The position numbers and the translations under genes were made by a program. The notes beneath the pieces were generated by a model that worked only from the letters and a program-made list of their open reading frames with translations, did no database searches and was not told where the DNA came from. From DASZQL01 sp964391865 (GTDB lineage: Bacteria; Planctomycetota; Phycisphaerae; Phycisphaerales; UBA1924): a stretch of 64,000 bases of DNA. The stretch lies in NCBI GenBank assembly GCA_964391865.1, contig CAYMNQ010000003.1:62001-126000 (forward strand), given 5' to 3'. This document shows, one piece after another, positions 1 through 7,982 of this stretch. The stretch's first letter is position 1. Each line of letters starts with the position of its first letter.

Positions 1-385
1 TGTTCAGGTCGGCGGTGAGGATGGTGGGATGAGCCGCGGGATTGCGATGGTCCGCGCTGGTTTCCGTGCCGACGAACCCGCCGAGGAGCGCGACGCCGCT
101 GGGGATGACGAGGGAGATGGTGGTCGGGCCGTTGGGTGGCGCGGGGGCGTAGGTGCCCTGCGCGACCCAGAGTTCATCGCCCGGTTGCGCGAGGACGAGG
201 GCGCTCTGGACGGCGAGGCGGCCCTGGAAGGCGTTGGGCCAGGAGGTGCCGTCGTTCGCGCCCGTGGTGAGTTCGGCGTTGACGAAGATGACGGCCGCAT
301 CGGCGGGCGGCGTCAGCGCTGCGATCGCGCCGACGAATGCGACGGAGCCAAAGAGCATGCGAGCGTTTCGATTGAAGTGCTTCAT
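1..385 (-). CDS. Secreted parallel beta-helix protein, N-terminal part (runs off window)
   Basis: Only the first 128 codons lie in the window; the gene continues beyond position 1. It begins with ATG (reading 385 to 383) that overlaps the TGA stop of the upstream gene as ATGA, so the two are probably translationally coupled. The N-terminus is a signal peptide (MKHFNRNARMLFGSVAF start, Ala-rich c-region). The mature part closely parallels the neighbour: IFVNAELTTGANDGTSWPNA, then Q-x-A-L-x-L-A-Q-x-G-D-E-x-W-V-x-x-G-T-Y, typical of the first coils of planctomycete right-handed beta-helix proteins. Function unknown; presumably exported. It is a recent tandem duplicate of the 382-2226 gene. Its C-terminus cannot be seen. 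Confidence 0.85.
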   Translation of the reverse strand, partial: MKHFNRNARMLFGSVAFVGAIAALTPPADAAVIFVNAELTTGANDGTSWPNAFQGRLAVQSALVLAQPGDELWVAQGTYAPAPPNGPTTISLVIPSGVALLGGFVGTETSADHRNPAAHPTILTADLN

Positions 386-2226
386 GAGCAGCTTTCTCCC
401 CAGTGCTGGATGACGAGGGCGATATCGCCGAGGCCGATGACGCCCGAGTGATCGAGGTCGATGCGCGTGCAGATGGTTTCGTCGGTGCTGTTCCAGGTTT
501 GGATGATCGCGGCGATATCGGGGAGGCCGACCATCAGGTCGGTGCTGGCGTCGCCCGGGCAGGGGAAGAGGAACTCGTGCGCGCCGGCGTCGACGATGAG
601 GGCGCCGATCGGCGCTCCGGTGTCGGGGGTCGAGGGATCGTCGGCGAAGCGCGGGCAGTTGGCGAAGTCGAGCGCGATGCCGGCGGGGAGGAACGAGTTG
701 TCGCCGCGGTCGATGGCGGGAGAACCAGCGGAGAGTCGGAGGTCATCGTCGATGGTGCCGGGGATGTTGTCGGGGCCGTCGGCGTCGGCGAAGAGGGGGT
801 TCGCGTTGATGGTGCCGTTGCCGGGGAATTGGCCGGTCCAGGTTTGGATGAGCGAACGGTTGACGGTGAAAGCGGCCGAGCCGAGTCGGAGCAGGTCGGC
901 GAACTGTGGTGTGTTGCCGAGATTGCCGCGGAAGATGCAGTTGTGGATGTTCGCGGTGGTGTTGTTGCCGCTAGCGATGAGCGCGGCGTGGAACATGTTG
1001 GCTCCGCCGTTGTTGGCGATGGTGCAGTTGGTCATGGTGAACGAAGCGCCTTGCGAGAAGATGGTGGAGAATCCCAGACGGTCATTGCCGGAGAAGACGG
1101 AGTTGGTGATGGTGATGGCCGAGGCACCGAGGGTGTAGATGGCGGCACCGCCGTCGCCGGCGCCTTCGCATCCGACGAAGAGGCAGTGGTCGACGGTGGT
1201 GACGGAGAGCGATCCCGGCGTGTCGAAGGAACCGGCGCTGATCCCGCCGCCGCTGCCGGCGTGAGTGCAGTTGATGAATCGGCATCGGCGGATGGTCGCT
1301 TCGCCGCTCTCGACTTTGATGCCGAGGCCGTCGCCGGCGATGAAGAAGGTGGACGGGAAGGAGAAGTCGCAGTCCTCGATGAGGATGGTGGAGGGCGGGC
1401 TGATGAAACTGCCGATCCCGACGCCGGAGGCGATGCCGAGCCCGGCGCCGAAGTTCGTTTCAAGAGTGGCATCGGTGAAAGAGCAGCCGCGGACGACGGA
1501 GTTCGAGCCGTGGTTGTTGAGATTCGCGCCGACGGCGGCGCGGTTGCGTGTGAAGTGGCAGTGTTCGACGGTGGTGTTGCCGGCGGCGATGTGGAGCCCG
1601 CCGCCGAAACTCTCGGCGGAGTTTTCGCGGATGAGGCAGTTGCGGATGGTGGGCGCGCCAGCAAGGACGATGATCCCGCCGCCGGCACCGATGTCGGGTT
1701 TGACGGCGGGCAGGGCGCGGGAGAGTGCGAAGCCGCGCTCGATGGTGAAGCCGTCGATGACGGTGCCCGCCCCGCCGATGGTGGTGACGATGTGGAAGAC
1801 GTTGTCATTCATGGGCGGGTCGATGGGGGTGTCGTCGTTGTTGAGGTCGCCGGTGAGGATGGTGGGGTTGGCGCTGTGGTTGCGTTGATCGGCGGCGGTC
1901 TCGATGCCGAGAAACCCGCCGAGGAGCGCGACGCCGTTGGGGACGTTGAAGGTGCTGAGCGGCGGAGCGCCGGGCGCTCCGGGGGCGTAGGTGCCTTGAG
2001 TGACCCAGATTTCATCGCCGGCTTGCGCGAGCGGGAGAGCGCTTTGAATTCCGAGGCGGCCCTGGAAGGCGTTGGGCCAGGAGGTGCCGTCGTTCGCGCC
2101 GGTGGTGAGGGCGGCGTTGACGAAGATGGTTTCGGCGGGCGAGGGAGCGCTTGTGCCGAGCGCGGCGGCGAGCGCCAAGATCGCGCGGGCGAATCGGGGG
2201 TGGTGCGGGCGGGTGATGGTCGGCAT
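382..2226 (-). CDS. Secreted right-handed parallel beta-helix protein with dockerin-like C-terminus
   Basis: 614 aa. The ATG at 2226 is preceded by AAGGAG six bases upstream and gives a good signal peptide ending near APSPAETIF; longer readings are upstream noise. Residues about 30-550 show N/G/I-rich coils typical of parallel beta-helix (pectate-lyase-like, right-handed) proteins, with recurring G-G-G-I, N-C-x-I/F and T-I-x-N-x motifs. The last 60 residues start with a CPGD motif and carry two EF-hand-like blocks (VGLPDIAAIIQTW and IGLGDIALVIQHW) ending GESCS. Such proteins are probably cell-surface or extracellular polysaccharide-binding or lyase proteins; no catalytic residues can be assigned. 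The stop overlaps the start of a downstream paralogue. Confidence 0.9.
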   Translation of the reverse strand: MPTITRPHHPRFARAILALAAALGTSAPSPAETIFVNAALTTGANDGTSWPNAFQGRLGIQSALPLAQAGDEIWVTQGTYAPGAPGAPPLSTFNVPNGVALLGGFLGIETAADQRNHSANPTILTGDLNNDDTPIDPPMNDNVFHIVTTIGGAGTVIDGFTIERGFALSRALPAVKPDIGAGGGIIVLAGAPTIRNCLIRENSAESFGGGLHIAAGNTTVEHCHFTRNRAAVGANLNNHGSNSVVRGCSFTDATLETNFGAGLGIASGVGIGSFISPPSTILIEDCDFSFPSTFFIAGDGLGIKVESGEATIRRCRFINCTHAGSGGGISAGSFDTPGSLSVTTVDHCLFVGCEGAGDGGAAIYTLGASAITITNSVFSGNDRLGFSTIFSQGASFTMTNCTIANNGGANMFHAALIASGNNTTANIHNCIFRGNLGNTPQFADLLRLGSAAFTVNRSLIQTWTGQFPGNGTINANPLFADADGPDNIPGTIDDDLRLSAGSPAIDRGDNSFLPAGIALDFANCPRFADDPSTPDTGAPIGALIVDAGAHEFLFPCPGDASTDLMVGLPDIAAIIQTWNSTDETICTRIDLDHSGVIGLGDIALVIQHWGESCS

Positions 2227-2722
2227 GGGCGGCTCCTTGCTGATGGGACGTTGGTCGGGCGGGTGGCACGCGGCAGACGTGAAGAAGGCTCGCTGACGTT
2301 CGCGTCCCGTTTCAGGATGGGCGCGCGGCGACAGCGATCGTGCGGTGTGTGATTGGGAGGGGCGCGGGCGCGGCAACGCCCGATGAGTGGTGATGTCGGG
2401 TGATGGGGATCGACTTGCGGCGGCAGCGGAAGTAGCGATGACTGAAATCGGGATGGCTGGGGACGTTTGCGTCGGCGGGAGACCCTGAGCTTCAGAGCGC
2501 GCTCAGGCGTCCTTGATGCTGGTTATTGCAAGGTTCTGAGTTGACGGCGCCGCGTTGAGTTTGCGGCGATGTGCTGCGCTTCGGTGCGAATTCGCAATGA
2601 TTCTCGCGCGTGGTGCGTGGTCCCTTTGCATCCGCCCCGTTTGGAGCACGACAATCCTCAGAGCAGGATTGTCGTGGCACGTTGTTCGTTCGTGGATGCG
2701 CGCGGGTGCGCGGCGTCGCGCG
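2227..2722. other. Intergenic region without a gene
   Basis: This stretch holds the upstream region of the beta-helix gene pair and the downstream side of the RluA-like gene. I see no ORF with coding character. It contains an A-family hairpin at 2647-2676 close to the 3' end of the RluA-like gene, and a weaker G+C hairpin around 2545-2567. Confidence 0.6.
2647..2676. repeat. A-family hairpin (single)
   Basis: A perfect 12-bp stem, CACGACAATCCT / AGGATTGTCGTG, closes the loop CAGAGC and is followed by GCAC. The same loop and GGCAC flank occur at 16611-16630 and 54930-54950, and the stem word CACGACAAT recurs at 37535 and 37790. It lies 47 bp downstream of nothing transcribed toward it except the RluA-like gene, so it could also serve as a 3' structure. 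Confidence 0.7.
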
Positions 2723-3373
2723 CTAGAACGGGCAGGTGCTCGTGAATTCGAGGCGTTGCCCGGTCGTCGGATGATGGAATGACAGGTACGACGCGTGGAG
2801 CATCAGGCGTGGGTGTTCGGCGGTGAAGCCGCTGCCGTAGAGCACGTCGCCGAGGATGGGATGGTTCAGCCCGGTGTGATGGGCGGCGTGGAAGCGGAGT
2901 TGGTGGGCGCGGCCGGTGACGGGCTCGAATTCGAGGCGGGTGCGATCGATCTCGAAGGTGAGGACGCGGTAGCGCGTGACGGCGGGGCGGCCGAAGGTGT
3001 CGTCGCGGATTTGATAGGGGCGGCGTGTGATATCGGGGCGCATGGGGAAATCGATGATGCCCTCGCGCTGGGTGACGATGCCGTCGACGAGCGCGGTGTA
3101 GCGCTTGTGCACGACGCGGGCTTCGAACTGGCGCGAGAGCTGGCGCTGCGAGTCGGGGTGGAGCGCGACGACGAGCAGGCCCGAGGTATCCATGTCGAGG
3201 CGGTGGACGATCATGGGGCCGCTGGCGTGGGGGCAGAGGCGCGCGATGCGCGCGATGGCGCAGTCTTTTTTGTCGTCACCCTTGCCGGGGACGGAGAGCA
3301 TGCCCGCCGGCTTGTCGATGACGACGAAGTGCGGGTCGGAGTGGAGGATGGTGGGGTCGGGGAGCGGCGGCAT
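2723..3373 (-). CDS. RluA-family pseudouridine synthase
   Basis: 216 aa. The start is the ATG at 3373; the reading frame is open further upstream, but that part is low-complexity repeat. The protein is a single catalytic domain without an S4 domain: VVIDKPAGMLSVPGKG near residues 17-32, and the catalytic motif HRLDMDTSGLL at 57-67, where the Asp of HRLD (D60) is the invariant nucleophile of the RluA class. The later GRAHQLRFH motif (family consensus GRTHQIRVH) fits as well. It should isomerise uridine to pseudouridine in rRNA or tRNA; the short S4-less form resembles RluA or TruC, but substrate specificity cannot be read. It is transcribed divergently from the TolB-like gene, separated by a repeat tract. 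Confidence 0.9.
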   Translation of the reverse strand: MPPLPDPTILHSDPHFVVIDKPAGMLSVPGKGDDKKDCAIARIARLCPHASGPMIVHRLDMDTSGLLVVALHPDSQRQLSRQFEARVVHKRYTALVDGIVTQREGIIDFPMRPDITRRPYQIRDDTFGRPAVTRYRVLTFEIDRTRLEFEPVTGRAHQLRFHAAHHTGLNHPILGDVLYGSGFTAEHPRLMLHASYLSFHHPTTGQRLEFTSTCPF

Positions 3374-3390
3374 GCGGCATGCGGGATGCG

Positions 3391-3570
3391 GGGGAGAAGA
3401 AGTGCTGAGGAGCGAATGCTGAGTGCTGAGGAAGTCGGAAGGACGGAAGGCGGAAGTCGGAAGAGTGGGGAGGGTTTGGAGTTCGGAGTCTTGAGTTGGG
3501 AGCCGGATGTTGGGGGGTGAGGGTGGAAGCTTGAAGCTGGAGGCTAGAAGCCGGACGACATCTTGGGCGT
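3391..3570. repeat. Low-complexity C-family tract (GAGTGCTGAG / GGAAG / GGCTTGAAGCTGG words)
   Basis: Purine-rich degenerate short repeats: GAGTGCTGAG twice, GTCGGAAGGACGGAAGGCGG, then GAGTTGGGAGC and GCTTGAAGCTGGAGGCTAG. It is the same style of sequence as at 4905-4980, 6549-6587, 40207-40335 and 52876-52912. It sits between two divergent genes and must include or displace their promoters. Confidence 0.6.
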
Positions 3571-3629
3571 GGTTTCGACCTAGGATAGGGGCGCTCGCTT
3601 CGGCGCGGGTTTTCTCAAGGAGATTGGGC

Positions 3630-4889
3630 GTGCAGCGAATCATGATGGATCGGCGGTTGTTCTCGGCGGCGGGGACAATTGGCGCGCTGGTGATGTGCTC
3701 GGCGACGATGGCTGGCGAGCCGGGGAAGCCGGCGGCGCCAGCGACGGCTGGCGCGGGTGATGCCAGCGCGGGTTGGCGCTCGGCCGAAGCGCCGATGCTC
3801 ACCGACCATGTGCAGCTCACGTTCCCCTCGGAGTTCGTGAAGGCGGGCGAGCAGTACTTCAGCCCCGACGGCGAGTGGCTGATTTTTCAGGCGGTGCCGG
3901 TGCCCGGCGAGGGTGCGGCGCCGGATTCGGCGTACTCGATGTATGTCGCGAAGGTGAAGTGGCAGGGCGAGGGGGACCGGAAGAAGATCATCGGGCTGGA
4001 CACGCCGTGGCTGCAGAGCGCGCCGGGGAGCGCGAACACGTGCGGGTTCTTTCATCCGCGCGAGCCGTGGCGGGTGATCTTCGGCTCGACGATCATCAAG
4101 CCCGGCGCGGAGTCCTCGGGCGGGTACCAGCGCGGCACGAACAAGTACCGCTGGAGTTTTCCGGATGAGATGGAGATCGTCGAAGCGACGGTGCCGGTGG
4201 TGTGGGAGAAGTTCCACGCGCCGGACGGGTCGAAGTCCGTGAGCGCGGCACCAGCCGCTCCGATCTACTTCAAGCGCAACGGCTACGACGCGGAGTGCGC
4301 CTTCTCGCCCAACGGCCGATACATCGTGCACTCATCGGTGGACCCGGAAACGCTCGACGCCGACATCTTTGTGTACGACACGCTGACGAAGAAGCGCACG
4401 CTGATCGTGAAGGCGGAGGGGTACGACGGCGGGCCGTTCTTCTCGCCCAGCGGGAAGTCGATCTGCTACCGCTCGGACCGCGCGGGGAATGATCTCTTGC
4501 AGGTGTTCATCGCGGACCTGGAGTTCACGCACGAGGGCGAGATCACCGGCACGAAGAACGAGCGCCAGGTGACGGACAACGAGCACGTGAACTGGGGCCC
4601 GTTCTGGCATCCCTCGGGCGCGTTCCTGGTGTATGCGACGAGCGAGGTGGGGCACTCGAACTACGAGGTGTTCGCGGTGGAAGCGCCGGTGGGCGACAAC
4701 GCGGCGAAGGGGCCGGCGGAGCTGAAGAAGAAGCGCGTGACGCACGCGCCGGGGTTCGACGGGCTGCCGGCGTTCTCGAGCGACGGCAAGTGGATGGTGT
4801 GGACGAGCCAGCGCGGCGCGAAGACAGAGAAGGAAGAGCGGCCGAGCAGCCAGGTGTGGGCGGCGCGGGTGGTGGATGTGCGGCCGTGA
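3630..4889 (+). CDS. TolB-like (PD40) beta-propeller exported protein
   Basis: 419 aa, using GTG at 3630 because AAGGAG lies seven bases upstream; the ATGs at 3642/3645 are too far from it. The N-terminus (MDRRLFSAAGTIGALVMC) is a signal sequence, possibly with a twin-Arg-like D-R-R. The body has PD40/WD40-type blades with S-P-x-G/D-x-W motifs: YFSPDGEWLIF, CAFSPNGRYIVH, FFSPSGKSICYRSDRAG, FWHPSGAFLVYATSE and FSSDGKWMVWTSQRG. This is the TolB C-terminal-like propeller found in periplasmic proteins and in peptidase-associated propellers. No peptidase domain follows. The role is probably protein-protein binding in the periplasm. A single-gene unit. Confidence 0.85.
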   Translation: MQRIMMDRRLFSAAGTIGALVMCSATMAGEPGKPAAPATAGAGDASAGWRSAEAPMLTDHVQLTFPSEFVKAGEQYFSPDGEWLIFQAVPVPGEGAAPDSAYSMYVAKVKWQGEGDRKKIIGLDTPWLQSAPGSANTCGFFHPREPWRVIFGSTIIKPGAESSGGYQRGTNKYRWSFPDEMEIVEATVPVVWEKFHAPDGSKSVSAAPAAPIYFKRNGYDAECAFSPNGRYIVHSSVDPETLDADIFVYDTLTKKRTLIVKAEGYDGGPFFSPSGKSICYRSDRAGNDLLQVFIADLEFTHEGEITGTKNERQVTDNEHVNWGPFWHPSGAFLVYATSEVGHSNYEVFAVEAPVGDNAAKGPAELKKKRVTHAPGFDGLPAFSSDGKWMVWTSQRGAKTEKEERPSSQVWAARVVDVRP

Positions 4890-5440
4890 GGACCGGGGAA
4901 GAGTGCTGAGTCCTGAGGGTTTTGAGCTTTGAGTTGGGAGTTTGGGGCCGGACGTTTGAATCTGGAAGCTCGAAGCTGGCGGCGTGTGCGCGTGAGCTTG
5001 CGTGCGCGAGTGAAGCAAAGAACGAAAGCAGCCGCAGCCCCGCCAGAGGCTGCGGCTGTGAGGGAGGAAGCGCATCGATTCGTCGTCCCGGCCGCGCGCG
5101 GTCTCTCGGCCCCGAGTCGGCGGAGAGATACGCCGATGACGGGGCCATACCGCCCTTCACTCCCTCGCGGGACGCCCGCTGGTTGTCTGACCAGCCGGGA
5201 AAGCGGCAATGCCGTGCGCGGCGGGCGCGATTTTTTCGAGGCGCTTCGGTTTTGTTTGAAGCGACGGGGGGGTGGGGGAGTCACGCGGGGGCGGTGACTG
5301 AATCTGGGATGGTGCGGTGTCGGGGTTGGGCTGAGTCTCGCACCACGCGCCGCTCAGAGCCGCGGCGGGTGGTGGCACCCGATTCCTGCACTCTGATGCT
5401 GGCCGCCGAAAGCCGATCGCTGACCGCCGAACGCCGACCC
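4890..5440. other. Intergenic region, 551 bp, repeats only
   Basis: No convincing gene. From about 4905 to 4980 there is a degenerate TTTGAG/GGAAGCTC low-complexity tract. At 5029-5058 an 11-bp stem CAGCCGCAGCC / GGCTGCGGCTG could end transcription of the TolB-like gene, but no T-run follows. At 5341-5374 there is an A-family hairpin (listed separately). Confidence 0.6.
5341..5374. repeat. A-family hairpin (single)
   Basis: CACCACGCGCCGC pairs with GCGGCGGGTGGTG (12 of 13 positions) around the loop TCAGAGCC, and GCACC follows. The loop core CAGAGC and the GGCAC flank match the other A-family hairpins. Confidence 0.6.
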
Positions 5441-6541
5441 TCACATCGCCGCCAACCGCTTCTGAATCTCTAGATCCCCCAGCGCCTTGACCACATCATC
5501 CAGATCCCCCGCCAGCACATCGCTCAGCGCGAAGCTCTTTTCCAGCCGGTGGTCCACGGCGATGTTGTCCTTGTAGCGGTACGTTCTGATGCGTTCGCTG
5601 CGGTCGCCCGAGCCGATCTGGGCGAGGCGTTGGGCACTCTCCGCCGCTCGGCGTTTGGCGAGTTCGAGTTCGTACAGGCGTGAGCGCAGGAGCCGCCAGG
5701 CTTTTTCGCGGTTCTGCTGCTGGCTTTTGGTTTCCTGCATGCGGACTTCGATGCCCGTCGGCTTGTGGATCAGGTGAACGGCGGTTGAGACTTTGTTGAC
5801 GTTCTGCCCGCCCGGGCCGCGGGCGGTGGTGACGTGCTCATCGACTTCCGCCGGGTCGATCTTCAGGTCGATCTCTTCGGGCTCGGGCATGACGGCGACG
5901 GTGGCGGTGCTGGTGTGGACGCGCCCGGCGGCTTCGGTGGCGGGGACGCGCTTCACGCAGTGCGTGCCGGCTTCGCTGGAGAGTTCGCTCCACACACCCT
6001 CGCCCCGGATGTTGATGACGGCGGCGCGGATGGCTTTCATGCCCCCCGTGGCGGAGTCTTCGGTGATTTCGAGCGGCTCGAAGCCCCAGCCGCGGCGGGC
6101 GGCGAAGCGCTGGTACATGTCGAAGAGGTCGCGGGTCCACAAGCCCGCTTCGTCGCCCCCCGCGCCGGCGCGGAGTTCGAGCATCACGCTGCCGACGGCG
6201 CGGTCGTCGGCGGTGACGAGCGAGGACAAGATGCGCTCGATCAGCGCGGCGGCTTCGGCTTCAACTGTGGGTAGTTCTTCTTCGGCGAGCGCGGCGAGGT
6301 CGGCATCATCGCGCGAATCGATCGCGGCTTTCATCTCGGCGGCGTCGGCGCGCAGCTTCTTGAAGCGTGCGTAGTCGTCCGCGATCGGGTCGAGCGCGGC
6401 CTTCTTGATCGCGAGATCACGCACCGCGCGGTGGTCGGCAAGCACCGCGGGGTCTTCGAGTCGGCGCGCGAGTTCGGCGCGCTGAGCCGCCACGGCGTCG
6501 AGCTTGGCGAAGAGAGCGTCGTTGAGAGTGGCGGAGGGCAT
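5441..6541 (-). CDS. prfA: Peptide chain release factor 1
   Basis: 366 aa, the usual RF1 length. It ends translation at UAA and UAG and triggers peptidyl-tRNA hydrolysis in the ribosome. The stop-codon recognition tripeptide PAT (200-202) identifies RF1 rather than RF2 (SPF). The catalytic GGQ is at 244-246 within RGPGGQNVNKVST. The acidic N-terminal helical domain is complete. The ATG at 6541 is chosen; upstream codons in the open frame translate C- and B-family repeats (SPKPQAPSPKPQ, MEPPARAGG) and are not part of the protein. No prmC methyltransferase gene is adjacent. Confidence 0.96.
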   Translation of the reverse strand: MPSATLNDALFAKLDAVAAQRAELARRLEDPAVLADHRAVRDLAIKKAALDPIADDYARFKKLRADAAEMKAAIDSRDDADLAALAEEELPTVEAEAAALIERILSSLVTADDRAVGSVMLELRAGAGGDEAGLWTRDLFDMYQRFAARRGWGFEPLEITEDSATGGMKAIRAAVINIRGEGVWSELSSEAGTHCVKRVPATEAAGRVHTSTATVAVMPEPEEIDLKIDPAEVDEHVTTARGPGGQNVNKVSTAVHLIHKPTGIEVRMQETKSQQQNREKAWRLLRSRLYELELAKRRAAESAQRLAQIGSGDRSERIRTYRYKDNIAVDHRLEKSFALSDVLAGDLDDVVKALGDLEIQKRLAAM

Positions 6542-6548
6542 GGGGGAT

Positions 6549-6587
6549 GGGGCTTGGGGCTTGGGGCTTGGGGCTTGGGGCTTGGGG
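6549..6587. repeat. Tandem 7-bp repeat (GGGGCTT)x5
   Basis: Five consecutive exact copies of the heptamer GGGGCTT start seven bases upstream of the prfA start codon. This is the cleanest member of the C family. It replaces the place where a Shine-Dalgarno sequence for prfA would be; read on the minus strand the 5' leader is CCCCAAG repeats. Confidence 0.9.
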
Positions 6588-6618
6588 AAGAGAGATGGTA
6601 TGCGGGTGCCTTGGCGCG

Positions 6619-6735
6619 TGGAGGCCTCGGCGCGAGCCGACGGGCGCTGGGCGTGATGGGGCGAGCGCTCATCCAGGTTCCGAGCGAGGGAGATTGGCGA
6701 CGTCCAAGGCCCGCCCGCGCGCGCGGGCGGCTCCA
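6619..6735. repeat. B-family two-hairpin element
   Basis: Ends are TGGAGGCC and GGCTCCA. The right hairpin is CCGCCCGCGC / GCGCGGGCGG (6711-6730); the left is a decayed CTCGGCGCGAGCCGA. Read on the minus strand, the part after the hairpin (GGGCCTTGG, then TCGCC) matches the copy at 56126-56229. Confidence 0.65.
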
Positions 6736-6906
6736 TGGCGCGAGCGGCTCCGCTTGGGATTTGCCGCCCGTTTCTCGCCCGGGTGTCGCTTCTCGGTTCA
6801 TGCCCGTGGCTTGGTGGGGCGCGCACAGCGTCCCGGCGCGGGCGGATTGCACTGATCGCGCCGAGCGCCCACCTCGCGTGAGCCTTGTCCTAAAGGAGTC
6901 GAGAGT

Positions 6907-7914
6907 ATGAAACGCTTTGCCGTGTTTGCCGCCGGGGCCGCCGTCGTGATCTGTTCGCTCGCGTCGTCGGCGTTTGCTCGCCCGTGGAAGTTTGTCCAGC
7001 CGTGGACGATGCCGCGGGAGTCGCACCAGTCGCGCGTGTTGGATTGCACGTCGTTTGCCCCGGTGCCGGGCACGCAGGTGGCGTTGGATGACTGGCAGTG
7101 CGGCGCCAGCGGGCCGATCGTCGCGGTGCGCTGGTGGGGCGCGGTGCTGAACCCGCAGCAGCTGGTGCAGCCGGCGACGGGCGGGCGGCGCTACCAAGTC
7201 CGCATCTGGAACCACGACCCCGCGATGTGCCGGCCCGGCACGGTGGTGCTGTACACCGCGTGCGTGAAGCCGTCGTTCGCGCTCGAAGGGACGGACTGCG
7301 AGGGCAACCCGGTGTACCGCTTCCGCGCGGCGTTGCCGGCGCCGTACTTCAATCAGGTCGTGGGCAACCGCTACTGGCTGCAGATTTCGGAGATCGACAA
7401 CACCAGCGCGATCATCGGCGCGGACGACTGGCGCTGGTCGGCGCACCGCCCGAATGACCTGTGCTACGCGGTGCAGCGGAACGCCGGGTTCGGCGTCACC
7501 CAGCCGCTGCTCGATGCCTGCGACGGGCAGTTCAACGATCTCGCGTTCGGCGTGTACTCGCGCTCGGTGATCATCATCCTGCCGCCGGCGGTGATGGACC
7601 TGATGGGCAGCGCCCGCACGGCGCAGGTCGACCTGCTCTCGCCCGACGGCACGGTCGTCCGCGAGCGCGTCTCGGTGGGCGTCGATCACGACGGCACGAT
7701 CCTGTTTGACCCCGACACGCGCGATGATGACTACCTGGTGGTCGTGCGCGTCCCCGGCGCGCTGCCGATGGTCGGGCCGCTGCGTCTGGTTGATGGCGAC
7801 GTGGCGCAGGTCGACCTCTCACGCGAAGTCATCGGCGATCTTGACGGCGACGGCTGCGTCGGGCTGAGCGATATCGCCAAGGTGATCGAGTTCTGGGATC
7901 GCTGCGCGAACTGA
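6907..7914 (+). CDS. Secreted planctomycete protein with dockerin-like C-terminus
   Basis: 335 aa. ATG at 6907 follows AAAGGAG by eight bases. A clear signal peptide (MKRFAVFAAGAAVVICSLAS, cleavage near SAFA-RP) precedes a W/C-rich domain: WQCGASGPIVAVRWWGAVLN, a pattern seen in planctomycete extracellular proteins (D-D-W/F-x-C...G-P-I-x-x-x-x-W-G), followed by YWLQISEI and DDWRWS. The C-terminus has one EF-hand-like block GDLDGDGCVGLSDIAKVIEF and ends WDRCAN. Function unknown; presumably surface-located. Monocistronic, with a strong hairpin just downstream. Confidence 0.88.
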   Translation: MKRFAVFAAGAAVVICSLASSAFARPWKFVQPWTMPRESHQSRVLDCTSFAPVPGTQVALDDWQCGASGPIVAVRWWGAVLNPQQLVQPATGGRRYQVRIWNHDPAMCRPGTVVLYTACVKPSFALEGTDCEGNPVYRFRAALPAPYFNQVVGNRYWLQISEIDNTSAIIGADDWRWSAHRPNDLCYAVQRNAGFGVTQPLLDACDGQFNDLAFGVYSRSVIIILPPAVMDLMGSARTAQVDLLSPDGTVVRERVSVGVDHDGTILFDPDTRDDDYLVVVRVPGALPMVGPLRLVDGDVAQVDLSREVIGDLDGDGCVGLSDIAKVIEFWDRCAN

Positions 7915-7951
7915 GCGATCTGCGGCCATACATCCAGCACGAACAAACATG

Positions 7952-7979
7952 ATCGGCGCGGAGCATGCTCCGCGCCGAT
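7952..7979. terminator. Bidirectional intrinsic terminator between convergent genes
   Basis: Perfect 12-bp stem ATCGGCGCGGAG / CTCCGCGCCGAT with loop CATG, followed by TTCTTC on the plus strand and preceded by ACAAACAT (T-rich on the minus strand). It lies between the 3' ends of the convergent 6907-7914 and 7983-8972 genes. Confidence 0.8.
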
Positions 7980-7982
7980 TCT

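Noticed and set aside
403..2352. 649-aa ORF antisense to the beta-helix gene
   Set aside because: It is a G/V/D/E/A-rich mirror of the real gene with no recognisable domain or ribosome binding site; the minus-strand protein has a signal peptide and clear repeats.
3378..3380. Second ATG near the RluA start
   Set aside because: Not in frame with the catalytic domain.
6549..6587. The heptamer array considered as a CRISPR or VNTR-type immune locus
   Set aside because: The unit is only 7 bp and has no spacers; it is a simple tandem repeat.
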